This document shows, in pieces, positions 1 to 7,840 of a stretch of DNA of 64,000 bases. Numbering within the stretch: position 1 is the stretch's first letter; each line of letters opens with the position of its first letter. A program made the translations under genes and the position numbers. The notes under the pieces were generated by a model, which worked only from the letters and a program-made list of their open reading frames with translations, ran no database searches and had not been told where the DNA came from. Source of the DNA: JALYRV01 sp035512575 (GTDB taxonomy: Bacteria; Acidobacteriota; Vicinamibacteria; Vicinamibacterales; SCN-69-37); NCBI GenBank assembly GCA_035512575.1, contig DATKDT010000084.1, positions 1 through 64,000 on the forward strand. Reading direction: 5' to 3'.

Positions 1-1
1 C

Positions 2-325
2 GGCAAAATCTTCGTGCGCCAGGACGCGCAGAAGACGAACGCGAAGCAGACGAACAAGGCGCTGCTGCTCAGCGACGACGCGCAGATCAACACCAAGCCG
101 CAGCTCGAGATTTTCGCCGACGACGTGAAGTGCACGCACGGGGCGGCGATCGGGCAGCTCGACGAGGACGCGCTGTTCTATCTGCGTGCGCGCGGCATCA
201 GCCGGCTCGACGCGCGCGATCTGCTCATCCGCGCCTTCGCGGGCGAGGTGCTGCTGCAGGTGAGGCCCGCGTCGCTCTACGAGCGCCTCGAAGCGCTCAT
301 GCTCGACGCGTTGCCGCGAGGATAG
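2..325 (+). CDS. sufD: Fe-S cluster assembly scaffold subunit SufD (C-terminal part)
   Basis: The reading frame is open from the window edge and encodes the last ~107 residues of SufD. SufD is the SufB partner in the SufBC2D scaffold that builds Fe-S clusters in the cytoplasm. The visible part has the family's C-terminal beta-helix and helical tail, including a run of the type QTNKALLLSDDAQI, followed by KPQLEIFADDVKCTHGA, which holds the conserved Cys-Thr-His-Gly. The N-terminus lies outside the window. The stop TAG runs into the first base of a heptamer repeat, and sufS follows after a 135-bp repeat-filled gap. The order sufD-sufS-sufT-sufU implies one suf operon, probably with sufB and sufC upstream. 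The identification is secure. Confidence 0.95.
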   Translation, partial: GKIFVRQDAQKTNAKQTNKALLLSDDAQINTKPQLEIFADDVKCTHGAAIGQLDEDALFYLRARGISRLDARDLLIRAFAGEVLLQVRPASLYERLEALMLDALPRG

Positions 326-359
326 GTAGCCGGTAGCCGGTAGCCGGTTGTCGGTGTGA
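325..359. repeat. Heptamer tandem repeat, unit GGTAGCC (left arm of composite element)
   Basis: Three exact 7-bp units GGTAGCC are followed by two decayed units (GGTTGTC, GGTGTGA). The array starts on the last base of the sufD stop codon. The same heptamer, in inverted orientation, reappears at 430-457 just before sufS. The two arrays therefore flank the hairpin pair 360-423 symmetrically. Confidence 0.85.
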
Positions 360-423
360 GCGGCGCGAGACAACGCTCGCGCCGCTAATCTCGATAGCCG
401 GCGGCGCGTTGTCGCCGCCGGCT
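360..423. repeat. Pair of inverted hairpins with reverse-complementary loops (REP/BIME-like)
   Basis: Hairpin 1 (360-385) has a perfect 10-bp GC stem and loop ACAACG. Hairpin 2 (396-423) has a perfect 11-bp stem and loop CGTTGT. The loops are reverse complements and the stems share a GCGGCG core, so the two hairpins are the same palindromic unit in opposite orientations separated by 10 bp. This is the architecture of a BIME-like REP pair. In the sufD-sufS gap it could attenuate transcription or stabilise upstream mRNA, which is inference. Confidence 0.8.
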
Positions 424-429
424 CGCACT

Positions 430-457
430 GGCGACCGGTTACCGGCAACCGGCAACC
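430..457. repeat. Heptamer tandem repeat, inverted copy (right arm of composite element)
   Basis: Read on the minus strand this array is GGTTGCC, GGTTGCC, GGTAACC, GGTCGCC: four 7-bp units close to the GGTAGCC units at 325-359 but inverted. It ends 3 bp before the sufS ATG and leaves no recognisable Shine-Dalgarno sequence there. Confidence 0.8.
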
Positions 458-460
458 ATT

Positions 461-1693
461 ATGAACACAACCGCTGCGTTCGACGTCGCCGCCATCCGGG
501 CCCAGTTCCCGGCGCTGCGGCAGTCCGTCCACGGCAAGCCGCTTGTGTATCTCGACAACGCGGCGACGACGCAGAAGCCGCGCGCGGTGCTCGATGCCAT
601 CCTGCACTACTACGAGCGCGACAACGCCAACATCCATCGCGGCGTCCACGAGCTGAGCCAGCGCGCCACCGAGGCGCACGACGCCAGCCGCGGGAAGGTA
701 CGCGCGTTCCTCAACGCGCGGTCGACGCGCGAGATCGTCTTCACGCGCAACGCCACCGAGTCGATCAACCTGGTGGCGCAGGCGTGGGGCCGGGCGAATC
801 TTCGTGAGGGCGACGAGGTGCTCATCACCGGGATGGAGCACCACTCGAACATCGTCCCCTGGCAGCTCGTCTGCGGCGAGCGCGGCGCGCGCCTGAAAGT
901 GGCGCCAATCGACCAGCGCGGGGCGCTGATCGTCGAGGAGTTCGAGCGCATGCTGACGCCCGCGGTGAAGATCGCGGCGTTCACGCAGCTGTCGAACGCG
1001 CTCGGCACGATCAATCCGGTCGCGCAGATGACCGCGCTGTGCCGCGCGCGCGGCATCACGACGCTCGTCGACGGATCGCAGGCCGTGTATCACATGGCCG
1101 TCGACGTGCAGGCGATCGGCTGTGACTTCTACGTCTTCACGGGCCACAAGCTGTACGGGCCGACCGGCATCGGCGTCCTGTACGGCCGTGAAGCGCTGCT
1201 CGACGCGATGCCGCCGTACCAGGGCGGCGGCGACATGATCCGGTCGGTGACGTTCGAAGGCAGCACGTGGAACGACCTGCCGTACAAGTTCGAGGCGGGC
1301 ACGCCGCACATCGAGGGCGCGATAGCGCTCGGCGCCGCCATCGATTTCGTGCAGGGCGTCGGCTGGCCGGCGATTGCCGCCCACGAGCGCGAGCTGCTCG
1401 GCTACGCGCAGGATCGGATCGGCGCCATTGACGGCATTCGCCTGATTGGCACCGCTCCTGAGAAGGCCAGCGTGATCTCGTTCGTCGTCGAGGGCGTGCA
1501 TCCGCACGATCTGGGGACGTTTGTCGACCGCGACGGCGTCGCCATCCGCACGGGACACCACTGCGCGCAGCCCGTGATGGATTTCTTCGGCATTTCCGCC
1601 ACGGCCCGCGCGTCGCTGGCGATGTACAACACGCGCGAGGAGATCGACGTGCTGGCCGCGTCGGTCGAGCGCGCGCAGAGGATGTTCGTATGA
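461..1693 (+). CDS. sufS: Cysteine desulfurase SufS
   Basis: This 410-residue PLP enzyme of the SufS/CsdA group takes sulfur from cysteine as an enzyme persulfide and passes it to SufU for cluster assembly. The PLP lysine is K230 in the FTGHKLYGPTG motif. The catalytic cysteine is C368 in RTGHHCAQPVMD, the short-loop arrangement of group II desulfurases. The N-terminal YLDNAATTQKP motif is typical. The ATG at 461 gives the standard SufS N-terminus, although no Shine-Dalgarno is visible because a heptamer repeat array ends 3 bp upstream. The gene overlaps sufT by 4 bp (ATGA), which indicates translational coupling. A second, IscS-like desulfurase lies at 6668-7840. Confidence 0.97.
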   Translation: MNTTAAFDVAAIRAQFPALRQSVHGKPLVYLDNAATTQKPRAVLDAILHYYERDNANIHRGVHELSQRATEAHDASRGKVRAFLNARSTREIVFTRNATESINLVAQAWGRANLREGDEVLITGMEHHSNIVPWQLVCGERGARLKVAPIDQRGALIVEEFERMLTPAVKIAAFTQLSNALGTINPVAQMTALCRARGITTLVDGSQAVYHMAVDVQAIGCDFYVFTGHKLYGPTGIGVLYGREALLDAMPPYQGGGDMIRSVTFEGSTWNDLPYKFEAGTPHIEGAIALGAAIDFVQGVGWPAIAAHERELLGYAQDRIGAIDGIRLIGTAPEKASVISFVVEGVHPHDLGTFVDRDGVAIRTGHHCAQPVMDFFGISATARASLAMYNTREEIDVLAASVERAQRMFV

Positions 1694-2088
1694 GTGACTG
1701 GAACACGGAGGCGCTGACCGCGCCGGGCGAGACGCCCGAGCGCGCCGACAACCCGAACGTGGGCGAGTCCGATCCGGCGCGCACGGCGGAGCTGCAGCCG
1801 AAGGTCGTCGAGGCGATCAAGACGGTGTTCGACCCCGAGATTCCGGTCGACATCTACGAGCTGGGCCTGATCTACGACATCTACGCCGACGCCGAGTCGA
1901 ACGTGGCCGTGAAGATGACGCTGACGAGCCCCGCCTGTCCGTCCGCGCAGCAGATTCCCAACGACGTCAGGTGGAAAGTGAAAGCGGTTGAGGGCGTGAA
2001 GGACTGCTCCGTGGAGGTCGTGTGGGAGCCGACGTGGGACAAGGACCGCATGTCGGAAGCCGCGAAGCTGCAGCTGGGAATGTGGTGA
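1690..2088 (+). CDS. sufT: SufT-type Fe-S maturation protein (DUF59/MIP18 family)
   Basis: This 132-residue protein has the DUF59 core: DPEIPVDIYELGLIYDI near residue 48 and the conserved cysteine loop TLTSPACPSA around residue 75. DUF59 proteins (SufT, MIP18, PaaD) help deliver or maintain Fe-S clusters. The family assignment is firm and the SufT name rests on the suf operon context. The ~35 residues before the domain are acidic and probably disordered. It starts inside the sufS stop (ATGA) and ends 3 bp before the sufU start, so sufS, sufT and sufU are almost certainly cotranslated. Confidence 0.93.
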   Translation: MSDWNTEALTAPGETPERADNPNVGESDPARTAELQPKVVEAIKTVFDPEIPVDIYELGLIYDIYADAESNVAVKMTLTSPACPSAQQIPNDVRWKVKAVEGVKDCSVEVVWEPTWDKDRMSEAAKLQLGMW

Positions 2089-2091
2089 CGC

Positions 2092-2541
2092 GTGTCTGAA
2101 TTGCGCGACCTCTATCAGGAGGTCATCCTCGATCACAACCGCCGCCCGCGCAACTGGGGCGCCATCGAGGCGCCCGACCGCCAGGCCGACGGCTACAATC
2201 CGCTCTGCGGCGACAAGCTGCGGCTGACGCTGCGCATGGACGCCGATCGCATCGCCGAGGTGAAGTTCGAGTGCGCGGGCTGCGCGATCTCGAAGGCGTC
2301 GGCGTCGATGATGACCGACCTCGTGAAGGGCAAGACCATCGCCGAGGCCGAGGATCTCGTCGGCAAGCTGCAGACGATGGTGACGGCGCCGGTCGACGCG
2401 CCCGAAGAAGACGCCGCGCTGGGCAAGCTGGCCGTCCTCTCCGGCGTACGCGAGTTTCCCGCACGCGTGAAGTGCGCCACGCTCGCGTGGCACACGCTCA
2501 GGGCGGCACTCGAAGGGGAAGCGATCGCGTCGACGGAGTAG
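2092..2541 (+). CDS. sufU: Zinc-dependent sulfurtransferase SufU
   Basis: This 149-residue protein accepts sulfur from the SufS persulfide and hands it to the SufBCD scaffold. It has the zinc ligands of the family: C39 and D41 in NPLCGD, C64 in the CAGCAIS segment, and C128 near the C-terminus in ARVKCATLAW. C61 is an additional cysteine. The start is a GTG three bases after the sufT stop. SufU rather than SufE or a SufA-type carrier is typical of Gram-positive and several other phyla. Having it together with SufT defines this as a SufBCDSTU-type system. It is the last gene of the operon on this strand. Confidence 0.93.
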   Translation: MSELRDLYQEVILDHNRRPRNWGAIEAPDRQADGYNPLCGDKLRLTLRMDADRIAEVKFECAGCAISKASASMMTDLVKGKTIAEAEDLVGKLQTMVTAPVDAPEEDAALGKLAVLSGVREFPARVKCATLAWHTLRAALEGEAIASTE

Positions 2542-2563
2542 CATCGCGTTGAAACCCCGCTCG

Positions 2564-3205
2564 TCATCGCGATGATCGCACGCGCCACCAGGCGCTGAAC
2601 GCCGGGCCTCGAATGTCGCATCCGAGGTCCTCCAGCCAGTTGGCCGTCATGTGATTGGAGTTCGACCAGTGTGTGTAGGACTCCGGATGATGGACGAACG
2701 TCGTCTCATTTGACTGTGTCGCGGTGCCGAGCTGCTCGCGGTGGAGTCGATCTAGTTTCGCATGCAGGCGCTCGACCGCCTGCTGCTCCACCTGGAATTC
2801 ATGGAGCTGCTGGACCGCGGCGCCGATGCCCCGGCGAACGGTGTCCGCGTTCGCTGGCCCGGTGATGTCCTTGCGCCCCAGCGCGCCTTGCGTCGGCCAC
2901 AGCAAGGCGGCGATGGACTCGAACGCGCCGCGCTTCCGCAGCGCGTAGTATGCCCAGTCGCCGTACACATACGCGACCATCCTGTCATCGCCTACCGTGA
3001 GCACCAGGCCCGACGTTCGGCCGAAGTCGACCAGGAAGACGGTGGCAGGACGGACGGGACTGGCGGGCGGCACCACGGTGGTCGGGATGCCGAGCGGCAC
3101 AACCTGTGCGGCGAGGATCACGCCGATCAACAGGAGTATGATGCCGCGCCGACGTCGCTGAGTTGAGTTCGTGCACGAGTCCATGGTCGAGACCGTATGT
3201 GCCAT
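2564..3205 (-). CDS. Hypothetical membrane-anchored protein
   Basis: This 213-residue protein has a short arginine-rich N-terminus (QRRRRGIILLL) followed by one hydrophobic segment at about residues 20-42, so it is probably anchored in the inner membrane with its body outside. The rest is a soluble domain with a GDWAYY motif near residue 80 and a late NHMTANWLEDLG segment. The His/Asn and the pattern GxW...NH..A.WL faintly resemble the DUF2459 (urease-region) family, but this is not secure. ATGs at 3205 and 3184 are both possible and neither has a clear ribosome site. It is convergent with sufU (22-bp gap) and divergent from the NlpE-like gene. Confidence 0.55.
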   Translation of the reverse strand: MAHTVSTMDSCTNSTQRRRRGIILLLIGVILAAQVVPLGIPTTVVPPASPVRPATVFLVDFGRTSGLVLTVGDDRMVAYVYGDWAYYALRKRGAFESIAALLWPTQGALGRKDITGPANADTVRRGIGAAVQQLHEFQVEQQAVERLHAKLDRLHREQLGTATQSNETTFVHHPESYTHWSNSNHMTANWLEDLGCDIRGPAFSAWWRVRSSR

Positions 3206-3273
3206 GGCAACTATTAAAGTGGATATTGTTGGACGCGGGCGGTCGCGAAGGCGTATAAGGATCAGGAGCCCTC

Positions 3274-4200
3274 GTGAGCAGCCGCTATCACCTGCACGCC
3301 GCCATCATCCTCCTCGCCGTGGGGATCTCCGCCTCAGGTGGACGAGCGGAGGTCGCCTCCAGCCAGTTCGCCGGCAGCACGCCTTGCGGCGACGAGGTCC
3401 GGCGCTTTCTCGCAATCAGCAACACTTCCTGCGAGCAAGTCACGTGGGAGCTTGCGCTCGCGGACGATGCCGGCGCCGGCCGGCCGTTCGAGCTTCGCGC
3501 GCGATATCGCATGCCCATTTCTGGCTCGCCCAACCATCTCGACGCCGGGATTGCGCTACAGCTACGCGGAGTCTGGACCTCGGCGCCCGGAAGCGGCCGG
3601 CACCAGGGCCGGACGATGTACACCCTCACGATTGACGGACGTGCACTGCAGCTGGCGCTGCTCGAGCGCGACCTGCTGCAGCTGCTGACCGCCGGCAGCC
3701 GCCTTATGGTTGGCAATCCCGGCTGGAGCTACACGCTGAATCGACGCGAGGCGTCCGCGCCGCGCGCCGCGCGGCGCATGGAGGCGCTCGACGCAGTCCC
3801 TCCGGGCATGGCGGGAGAGTTCGAAGGCAGGACGCCCTGTCAGGAAATCGCGGGGCAGCTCAATCTTGCCGTGGACGCCGGCTGCACGAAGCTGAAATGG
3901 AGGCTCACGCTGTTTCAGGATGCCGCGACCGGACGTCCAACGACCTACAAACACGAGGGCACCCTGTATCGCGACGGCGCCATGTATGGCGCCGCCCCGC
4001 GCACGGGCACATGGAGCGTGCTGCGCGATTCGTCCAGCGGCGCATTGATGTATCGTCTGGATCAGGGTCAGCCGGGCGAGTACCTCCTACTGATCCGCGC
4101 CGACGAGAACGTGCTCTTCTTCCTCGACAAAGAAGGACACGTCCTCGTCGGCGACCGCTCTCACAGCTACACGCTGAACCGAAGCGCGCGCCGGGACTGA
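3274..4200 (+). CDS. Exported protein with two tandem NlpE-like domains
   Basis: This 308-residue protein has a Sec signal peptide (cleavage near ...GGRAE-VAS) and two copies of one domain, at about residues 27-150 and 178-305. Each copy begins G(S/R)TPC, has a second cysteine ~20 residues later followed by W.L.L..DA..GRP, and ends with VG...SYTLNR. This resembles the NlpE/META-like beta-barrel fold, in which the two cysteines pair. There is no lipobox cysteine, so it is probably periplasmic rather than a lipoprotein. The start is a GTG with an AGGAG site 6 bp upstream. Its stop codon lies inside a palindrome shared with the convergent BNR-repeat gene. Function unknown; envelope-stress sensing would be a family-based guess. 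Confidence 0.7.
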   Translation: MSSRYHLHAAIILLAVGISASGGRAEVASSQFAGSTPCGDEVRRFLAISNTSCEQVTWELALADDAGAGRPFELRARYRMPISGSPNHLDAGIALQLRGVWTSAPGSGRHQGRTMYTLTIDGRALQLALLERDLLQLLTAGSRLMVGNPGWSYTLNRREASAPRAARRMEALDAVPPGMAGEFEGRTPCQEIAGQLNLAVDAGCTKLKWRLTLFQDAATGRPTTYKHEGTLYRDGAMYGAAPRTGTWSVLRDSSSGALMYRLDQGQPGEYLLLIRADENVLFFLDKEGHVLVGDRSHSYTLNRSARRD

Positions 4201-4209
4201 AGTCCCGGC
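4190..4209. terminator. Perfect 9-bp palindrome between convergent genes
   Basis: A GCCGGGACT stem at 4190-4198 pairs exactly with 4201-4209 around a 2-bp centre. It contains the stop codon of the NlpE-like gene and abuts the TAG stop of the convergent BNR gene. There is no T-tract on either side, so it may be a repeat element or a weak bidirectional terminator. Read on the minus strand it is GTAG followed by the palindrome, like the element at 36456-36475. Confidence 0.5.
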
Positions 4210-6627
4210 CTACCTGGTCTTCAGCAGGTCAAGCGCCCACATCCCGCGGCCGTACGTCGAGATGACGATGATGTTGTCGCGGCCGTGCACCTGCAGATCC
4301 GACACCTGCGCCGACGGCAGGCCGCCGCCGAGCACGTTCCAGCGCTTGCCCGCGTCGCGGCTGAAGTACACGCCGTGATCCGTGCCCACGTACAGCGTGT
4401 TCGTGTCGCGCGGATCCTCGCGGATGACGTTCACAGGGCCCGCCGGGATGTTGCTGACGATGCTCGTGAACGTGCGCCCGCCGTCGGTCGACTTCCAGAT
4501 ATACGGCGCGAAGTCATCATCCGACCGCCCCTGCTGCGTGACGTAAACCGTCGCCTCGTCATGCTGCGACGCGACGATGCGCGAGATCCAGCGGCGCACC
4601 GGTAGCCGCGACGTCAGATCGGTCCACGTCTTCCCCATGTCGGTCGTCACGTGCAGCTTGCCATCGTCCGTGCCGGCGTAGAGCAGGCTGGCCTTCGCCG
4701 GCGACTCGGCAATCGCGACGATCGTCTGGTAGGGAATGGCGCTCGAGTGCTTCGGCAGCATCTGCTCCTGATCGCCCTCGGTGAGATCCGGACTGATCCT
4801 GTCCCACGAATCGCCGCGGTTCGCCGACCGGAAGAGGTACTGATAGCCGGCGTAGATCACGTTGCCGCCGTGCTGCGAGACGATGATGGGCGCCATCCAC
4901 TGCGCGCGGAGCTCTGCTTCGGGATCGTCGCGCATCGGCTGGATGTTCGTGACGCCCGGCGCCCCCCGGCCGCGTCCGGCCGGCTGCCCCGCCGCGGCCG
5001 CCGCGGCGCGCGCCTTCGCCTGCTCCGCGAGATCGGTGCGGCTGAAGTTGCCATAGAAGCCGTGCGTGTAGACGATCTGGTTGTTCGGATCGATCGCATG
5101 GTGCGAGCCCTCGCCGCCGGGCGCGTTCTCCCAGCGCACGGCCGGGATCGTGTCGCGGCCCTCGGAGAGGATCACCTGCCCGCGGCGGCTGCCGTGATCC
5201 TGAATCGATCCGTACGCCCAGATGGGCGTGCTGTTGTCGAGCGCGGCGTTGTAGAATTGCGCGCCGCCCGCCGTTTGCGCGAACGTCCACGTCTTCCCGC
5301 CGTCCGCGCTCCGGTAGAAGCCGCCGTCGTTGGCGTTGTACAGCTTCAGCGGGTCGGCCGGGTCGATCCACAGGCCGTGATGATCGACGTGCACGCGTCC
5401 CGTCCCCGCGCCGGTGACGCTGTCGACCGACGGGCCGTTGACCGCCGCGAACGTCCGGCCGCCGTCGGTGGATCGATTGAGCGCGATGCCCATCGTGTAG
5501 ACGACGTCCGGATTCGTCGGGTCGACGCGGATCTGGCCGAACACCCAGCCGTACGTCTGCGAATGGTTGATCATGTCGGCGGCATTGGCCTGCCGCCAGC
5601 TCGCCCCGCGATCGTCCGAGCGGTACACCTGCGCGCCTTTGATGCGCGCGTTGGTGATGGGCCGGCCGTAGGCGTCGCGTTCGTTCGGCTGCGGCTCGCG
5701 GCCGATTTCGTAGTTGTCGATGAACGCATAGAGAATGTTCGGGCTCGACCGCGCGATGTCGATGCCGATGCGGCCGCGGTACTGCGGCGTCGGCAGGCCG
5801 CTGCTCGCGTCGGCCCACGTCTTCCCGCCATCGGTGCTCTTGATGATGCCGCCTTCGCTGTAGCCCGGCTCCACGCGCGGGTCGCTCCACTTGCGGCGAA
5901 TGCGCTGCCACAGCGACGCGTAGAGCACGTCGGGGTTGGTCGGATCCATCACCAGGTCGTTGGCGCCCGTCCGATCGCTCTTGTAGAAGATCTTCGTCCA
6001 CGTCCTGCCGCCGTCGGTGGTCTTGAAGATCCCGCGCTCGGGATTGTCGGTCCAGCCATGACCCGTGGCCGCCACATAGACGATGTCGGGGTTGGTGGGA
6101 TGGACGACGATGCGCGCGATCGTGTGTGTCTCGGCGAGGCCCATGTGCTGCCAGGTCCTGCCGGCGTCGGTGGACTTGTAAATGCCCAGGCCCGCGAGCG
6201 AGGCGCGGAACAGGTTCGCTTCGCCGGTGCCGACCCACACCGTGTCGGGCTGCGACGGCGCCACGGCGACGTCGCCGATGCTGGCCGTGGGCATGTGCTC
6301 GAAGATGTCGGTCCAGGTGGCGCCGTCGTCGCCGCTCTTCCAGACGCCGCTGGTGGCATAGCCGACATAGAGGGTTCGGCGGCCGTCCGTGTCGGCGATG
6401 GCGACGTCGGTGGCGCGGCCGCTGACGTTGGCCGGGCCGATGTACCGCCAGGGCACGCCCGCGGTGGGCGAGGTGTCGCGCATCTGGCGGTACGTGTCGT
6501 AGCCCTTGATGAGCGCCGCCGCGTCGAACCGCGCCTGCGCGGCCGAGGTGTACCCGCTGTATCCAAGAGCGGCCGTCGTCAGCACGGCGGTCAGCGCCGC
6601 CATCGAGATCACCTGCATCCGTCGCAT
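4210..6627 (-). CDS. Secreted BNR/sortilin-like beta-propeller protein
   Basis: This ~805-residue exported protein consists of BNR/Asp-box repeats of the type S.D.G.TW, recurring about every 50-60 residues (SGDDGATWTD, STDAGRTWQH, TTDGGRTWTK, STDGGKTWAD and so on). This is the double beta-propeller typical of VPS10/sortilin-like and sialidase-like proteins. Such genes are abundant in Acidobacteriota; substrates are mostly unknown and no sialidase active site is evident. An AAGGAG site on the minus strand lies 8 bp before the ATG at 6627. That fixes this start over the upstream GTG at 6636, which overlaps the site. The signal peptide is about residues 1-28. It is divergent from the iscS-like gene with only 40 bp between the starts. 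Confidence 0.88.
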   Translation of the reverse strand: MRRMQVISMAALTAVLTTAALGYSGYTSAAQARFDAAALIKGYDTYRQMRDTSPTAGVPWRYIGPANVSGRATDVAIADTDGRRTLYVGYATSGVWKSGDDGATWTDIFEHMPTASIGDVAVAPSQPDTVWVGTGEANLFRASLAGLGIYKSTDAGRTWQHMGLAETHTIARIVVHPTNPDIVYVAATGHGWTDNPERGIFKTTDGGRTWTKIFYKSDRTGANDLVMDPTNPDVLYASLWQRIRRKWSDPRVEPGYSEGGIIKSTDGGKTWADASSGLPTPQYRGRIGIDIARSSPNILYAFIDNYEIGREPQPNERDAYGRPITNARIKGAQVYRSDDRGASWRQANAADMINHSQTYGWVFGQIRVDPTNPDVVYTMGIALNRSTDGGRTFAAVNGPSVDSVTGAGTGRVHVDHHGLWIDPADPLKLYNANDGGFYRSADGGKTWTFAQTAGGAQFYNAALDNSTPIWAYGSIQDHGSRRGQVILSEGRDTIPAVRWENAPGGEGSHHAIDPNNQIVYTHGFYGNFSRTDLAEQAKARAAAAAAGQPAGRGRGAPGVTNIQPMRDDPEAELRAQWMAPIIVSQHGGNVIYAGYQYLFRSANRGDSWDRISPDLTEGDQEQMLPKHSSAIPYQTIVAIAESPAKASLLYAGTDDGKLHVTTDMGKTWTDLTSRLPVRRWISRIVASQHDEATVYVTQQGRSDDDFAPYIWKSTDGGRTFTSIVSNIPAGPVNVIREDPRDTNTLYVGTDHGVYFSRDAGKRWNVLGGGLPSAQVSDLQVHGRDNIIVISTYGRGMWALDLLKTR

Positions 6628-6650
6628 GAAATCCACTCCTTCGTGAGGAC

Positions 6651-6656
6651 TATAAT
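6651..6656 (+). promoter_or_regulatory. Candidate -10 box (TATAAT) of the iscS-like gene
   Basis: A perfect TATAAT lies 11 bp upstream of the GTG start at 6668, with no convincing -35 and no Shine-Dalgarno. If used, transcription would begin only a few bases before the start codon, giving a nearly leaderless mRNA. This is inferred from motif and spacing only. Confidence 0.4.
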
Positions 6657-6667
6657 CCTTACGCCTC

Positions 6668-7840
6668 GTGCAGAAGCCTATTTACCTCGACTATCACGCC
6701 ACAACCCCCGTCGACCGGCGGGTGCTGGACGTGATGCTGCCGTATTTCCTGGACTGCTTCGGCAATCCGGCGAGCTCCACGCACCAGTTCGGCTGGAAGG
6801 CGCAGGAGGGGGTCGAAGAGGCGCGACGGCGGCTCGCCGCGCTCATCGGCGCCGCGGCGCGCGAGATCATCTTCACGAGCGGCGCCACCGAATCCAACAC
6901 CCTCGCGATTCGCGGCTGTACGGATCCTCCCGGCGGGGGCCGCAACGAGATCGTGACGTCGGCCATCGAGCACAAGTCGGTGCTGGAAACCTGCAGGCGC
7001 CTCGCGCAGGCCGGGTGGAAGGTGACGCACCTGCCGATCGCCGCCGACGGCCGCGTCAATCTCGAGGCGGCGCGTGAGGCGATTACCAGCCGCACGCTGC
7101 TCGTCACCGTGATGTTCGCCAACAACGAGATCGGCACGCTGCAGCCGATCGCCGAGCTCTCGCAGCTCGCGCACGCCCACGGCGCGCTCCTGCACACCGA
7201 CGCGGCGCAGGCGGCCGGAAAGGTGCCCGTCGACGTCGACGCGCTCGGAATCGATCTGCTGTCGATGACGGCGCACAAGATGTACGGACCCAAAGGGTGC
7301 GGGGCGCTCTACGTCAGGCGGAAGCTCGAGCTGTGTCCGATGATCGAAGGCGGCGGCCAGGAGCGCGGCGTCCGCGCCGGCACCCTCAACGTCCCCGGCA
7401 TCGTCGGCTTCGGCGAAGCGGCGCGGATCTGCAGAGAGGAGATGGCGGAAGAGGCCGCGCGCACGGCGCGGCTGCGCGCGCGGCTGCTCGAGGGGCTGCA
7501 GCAGCTCGGCGGCATCCGCGTGAACGGATCGCTCGAGCACCGGCTGCCGCAGAACCTGCACGTGAGCTTCGAGCATGTCGAGAGCGAGGAGCTGATCGTC
7601 GGCATCGGCGACATCGCCGTGTCGGCTGGATCGGCCTGCCAGTCAGGGAAGGGTGGGATGTCGCACGTGCTGCAGGCGCTGCATGGCGCCGGCGCGCCGC
7701 ACGCGGCCGCCGTGCGGTTCGGTCTCGGCCGCTTCACCACCGAGGAAGAGATCGACTACACGGTCGACAAGTTCAGTGCTGTGGTGCGGCACCTTCGTCC
7801 ATCCGGCCAATCTCTCCAGCCCGCGCAAGAGCGGTCCTGA
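6668..7840 (+). CDS. iscS: Cysteine desulfurase, IscS/NifS type
   Basis: This 390-residue group I desulfurase begins with the IscS/NifS motif YLDYHATTPVD. The PLP lysine is K204 in MTAHKMYGPKG and the catalytic cysteine is C324 in SAGSACQSGK, on the longer group I loop. It would supply sulfur for tRNA thiolation or Fe-S assembly. No iscU, iscR, mnmA or thiI neighbours are visible, so its sulfur acceptor cannot be told from context. The start is a GTG at 6668 with no visible ribosome site. Its 3' end overlaps the convergent antiporter gene by 68 bp. It is distinct from SufS at 461-1693. Confidence 0.93.
   Translation: MQKPIYLDYHATTPVDRRVLDVMLPYFLDCFGNPASSTHQFGWKAQEGVEEARRRLAALIGAAAREIIFTSGATESNTLAIRGCTDPPGGGRNEIVTSAIEHKSVLETCRRLAQAGWKVTHLPIAADGRVNLEAAREAITSRTLLVTVMFANNEIGTLQPIAELSQLAHAHGALLHTDAAQAAGKVPVDVDALGIDLLSMTAHKMYGPKGCGALYVRRKLELCPMIEGGGQERGVRAGTLNVPGIVGFGEAARICREEMAEEAARTARLRARLLEGLQQLGGIRVNGSLEHRLPQNLHVSFEHVESEELIVGIGDIAVSAGSACQSGKGGMSHVLQALHGAGAPHAAAVRFGLGRFTTEEEIDYTVDKFSAVVRHLRPSGQSLQPAQERS

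Noticed and set aside
4651..7077. An 808-codon plus-strand open frame opposite the BNR gene, equal in length to that gene's longest frame
   Set aside because: It is antisense to clear BNR repeats and the IscS start. Its composition is Arg/Ala/Val-rich shadow sequence with no domain. The equal length is coincidence in high-GC DNA.
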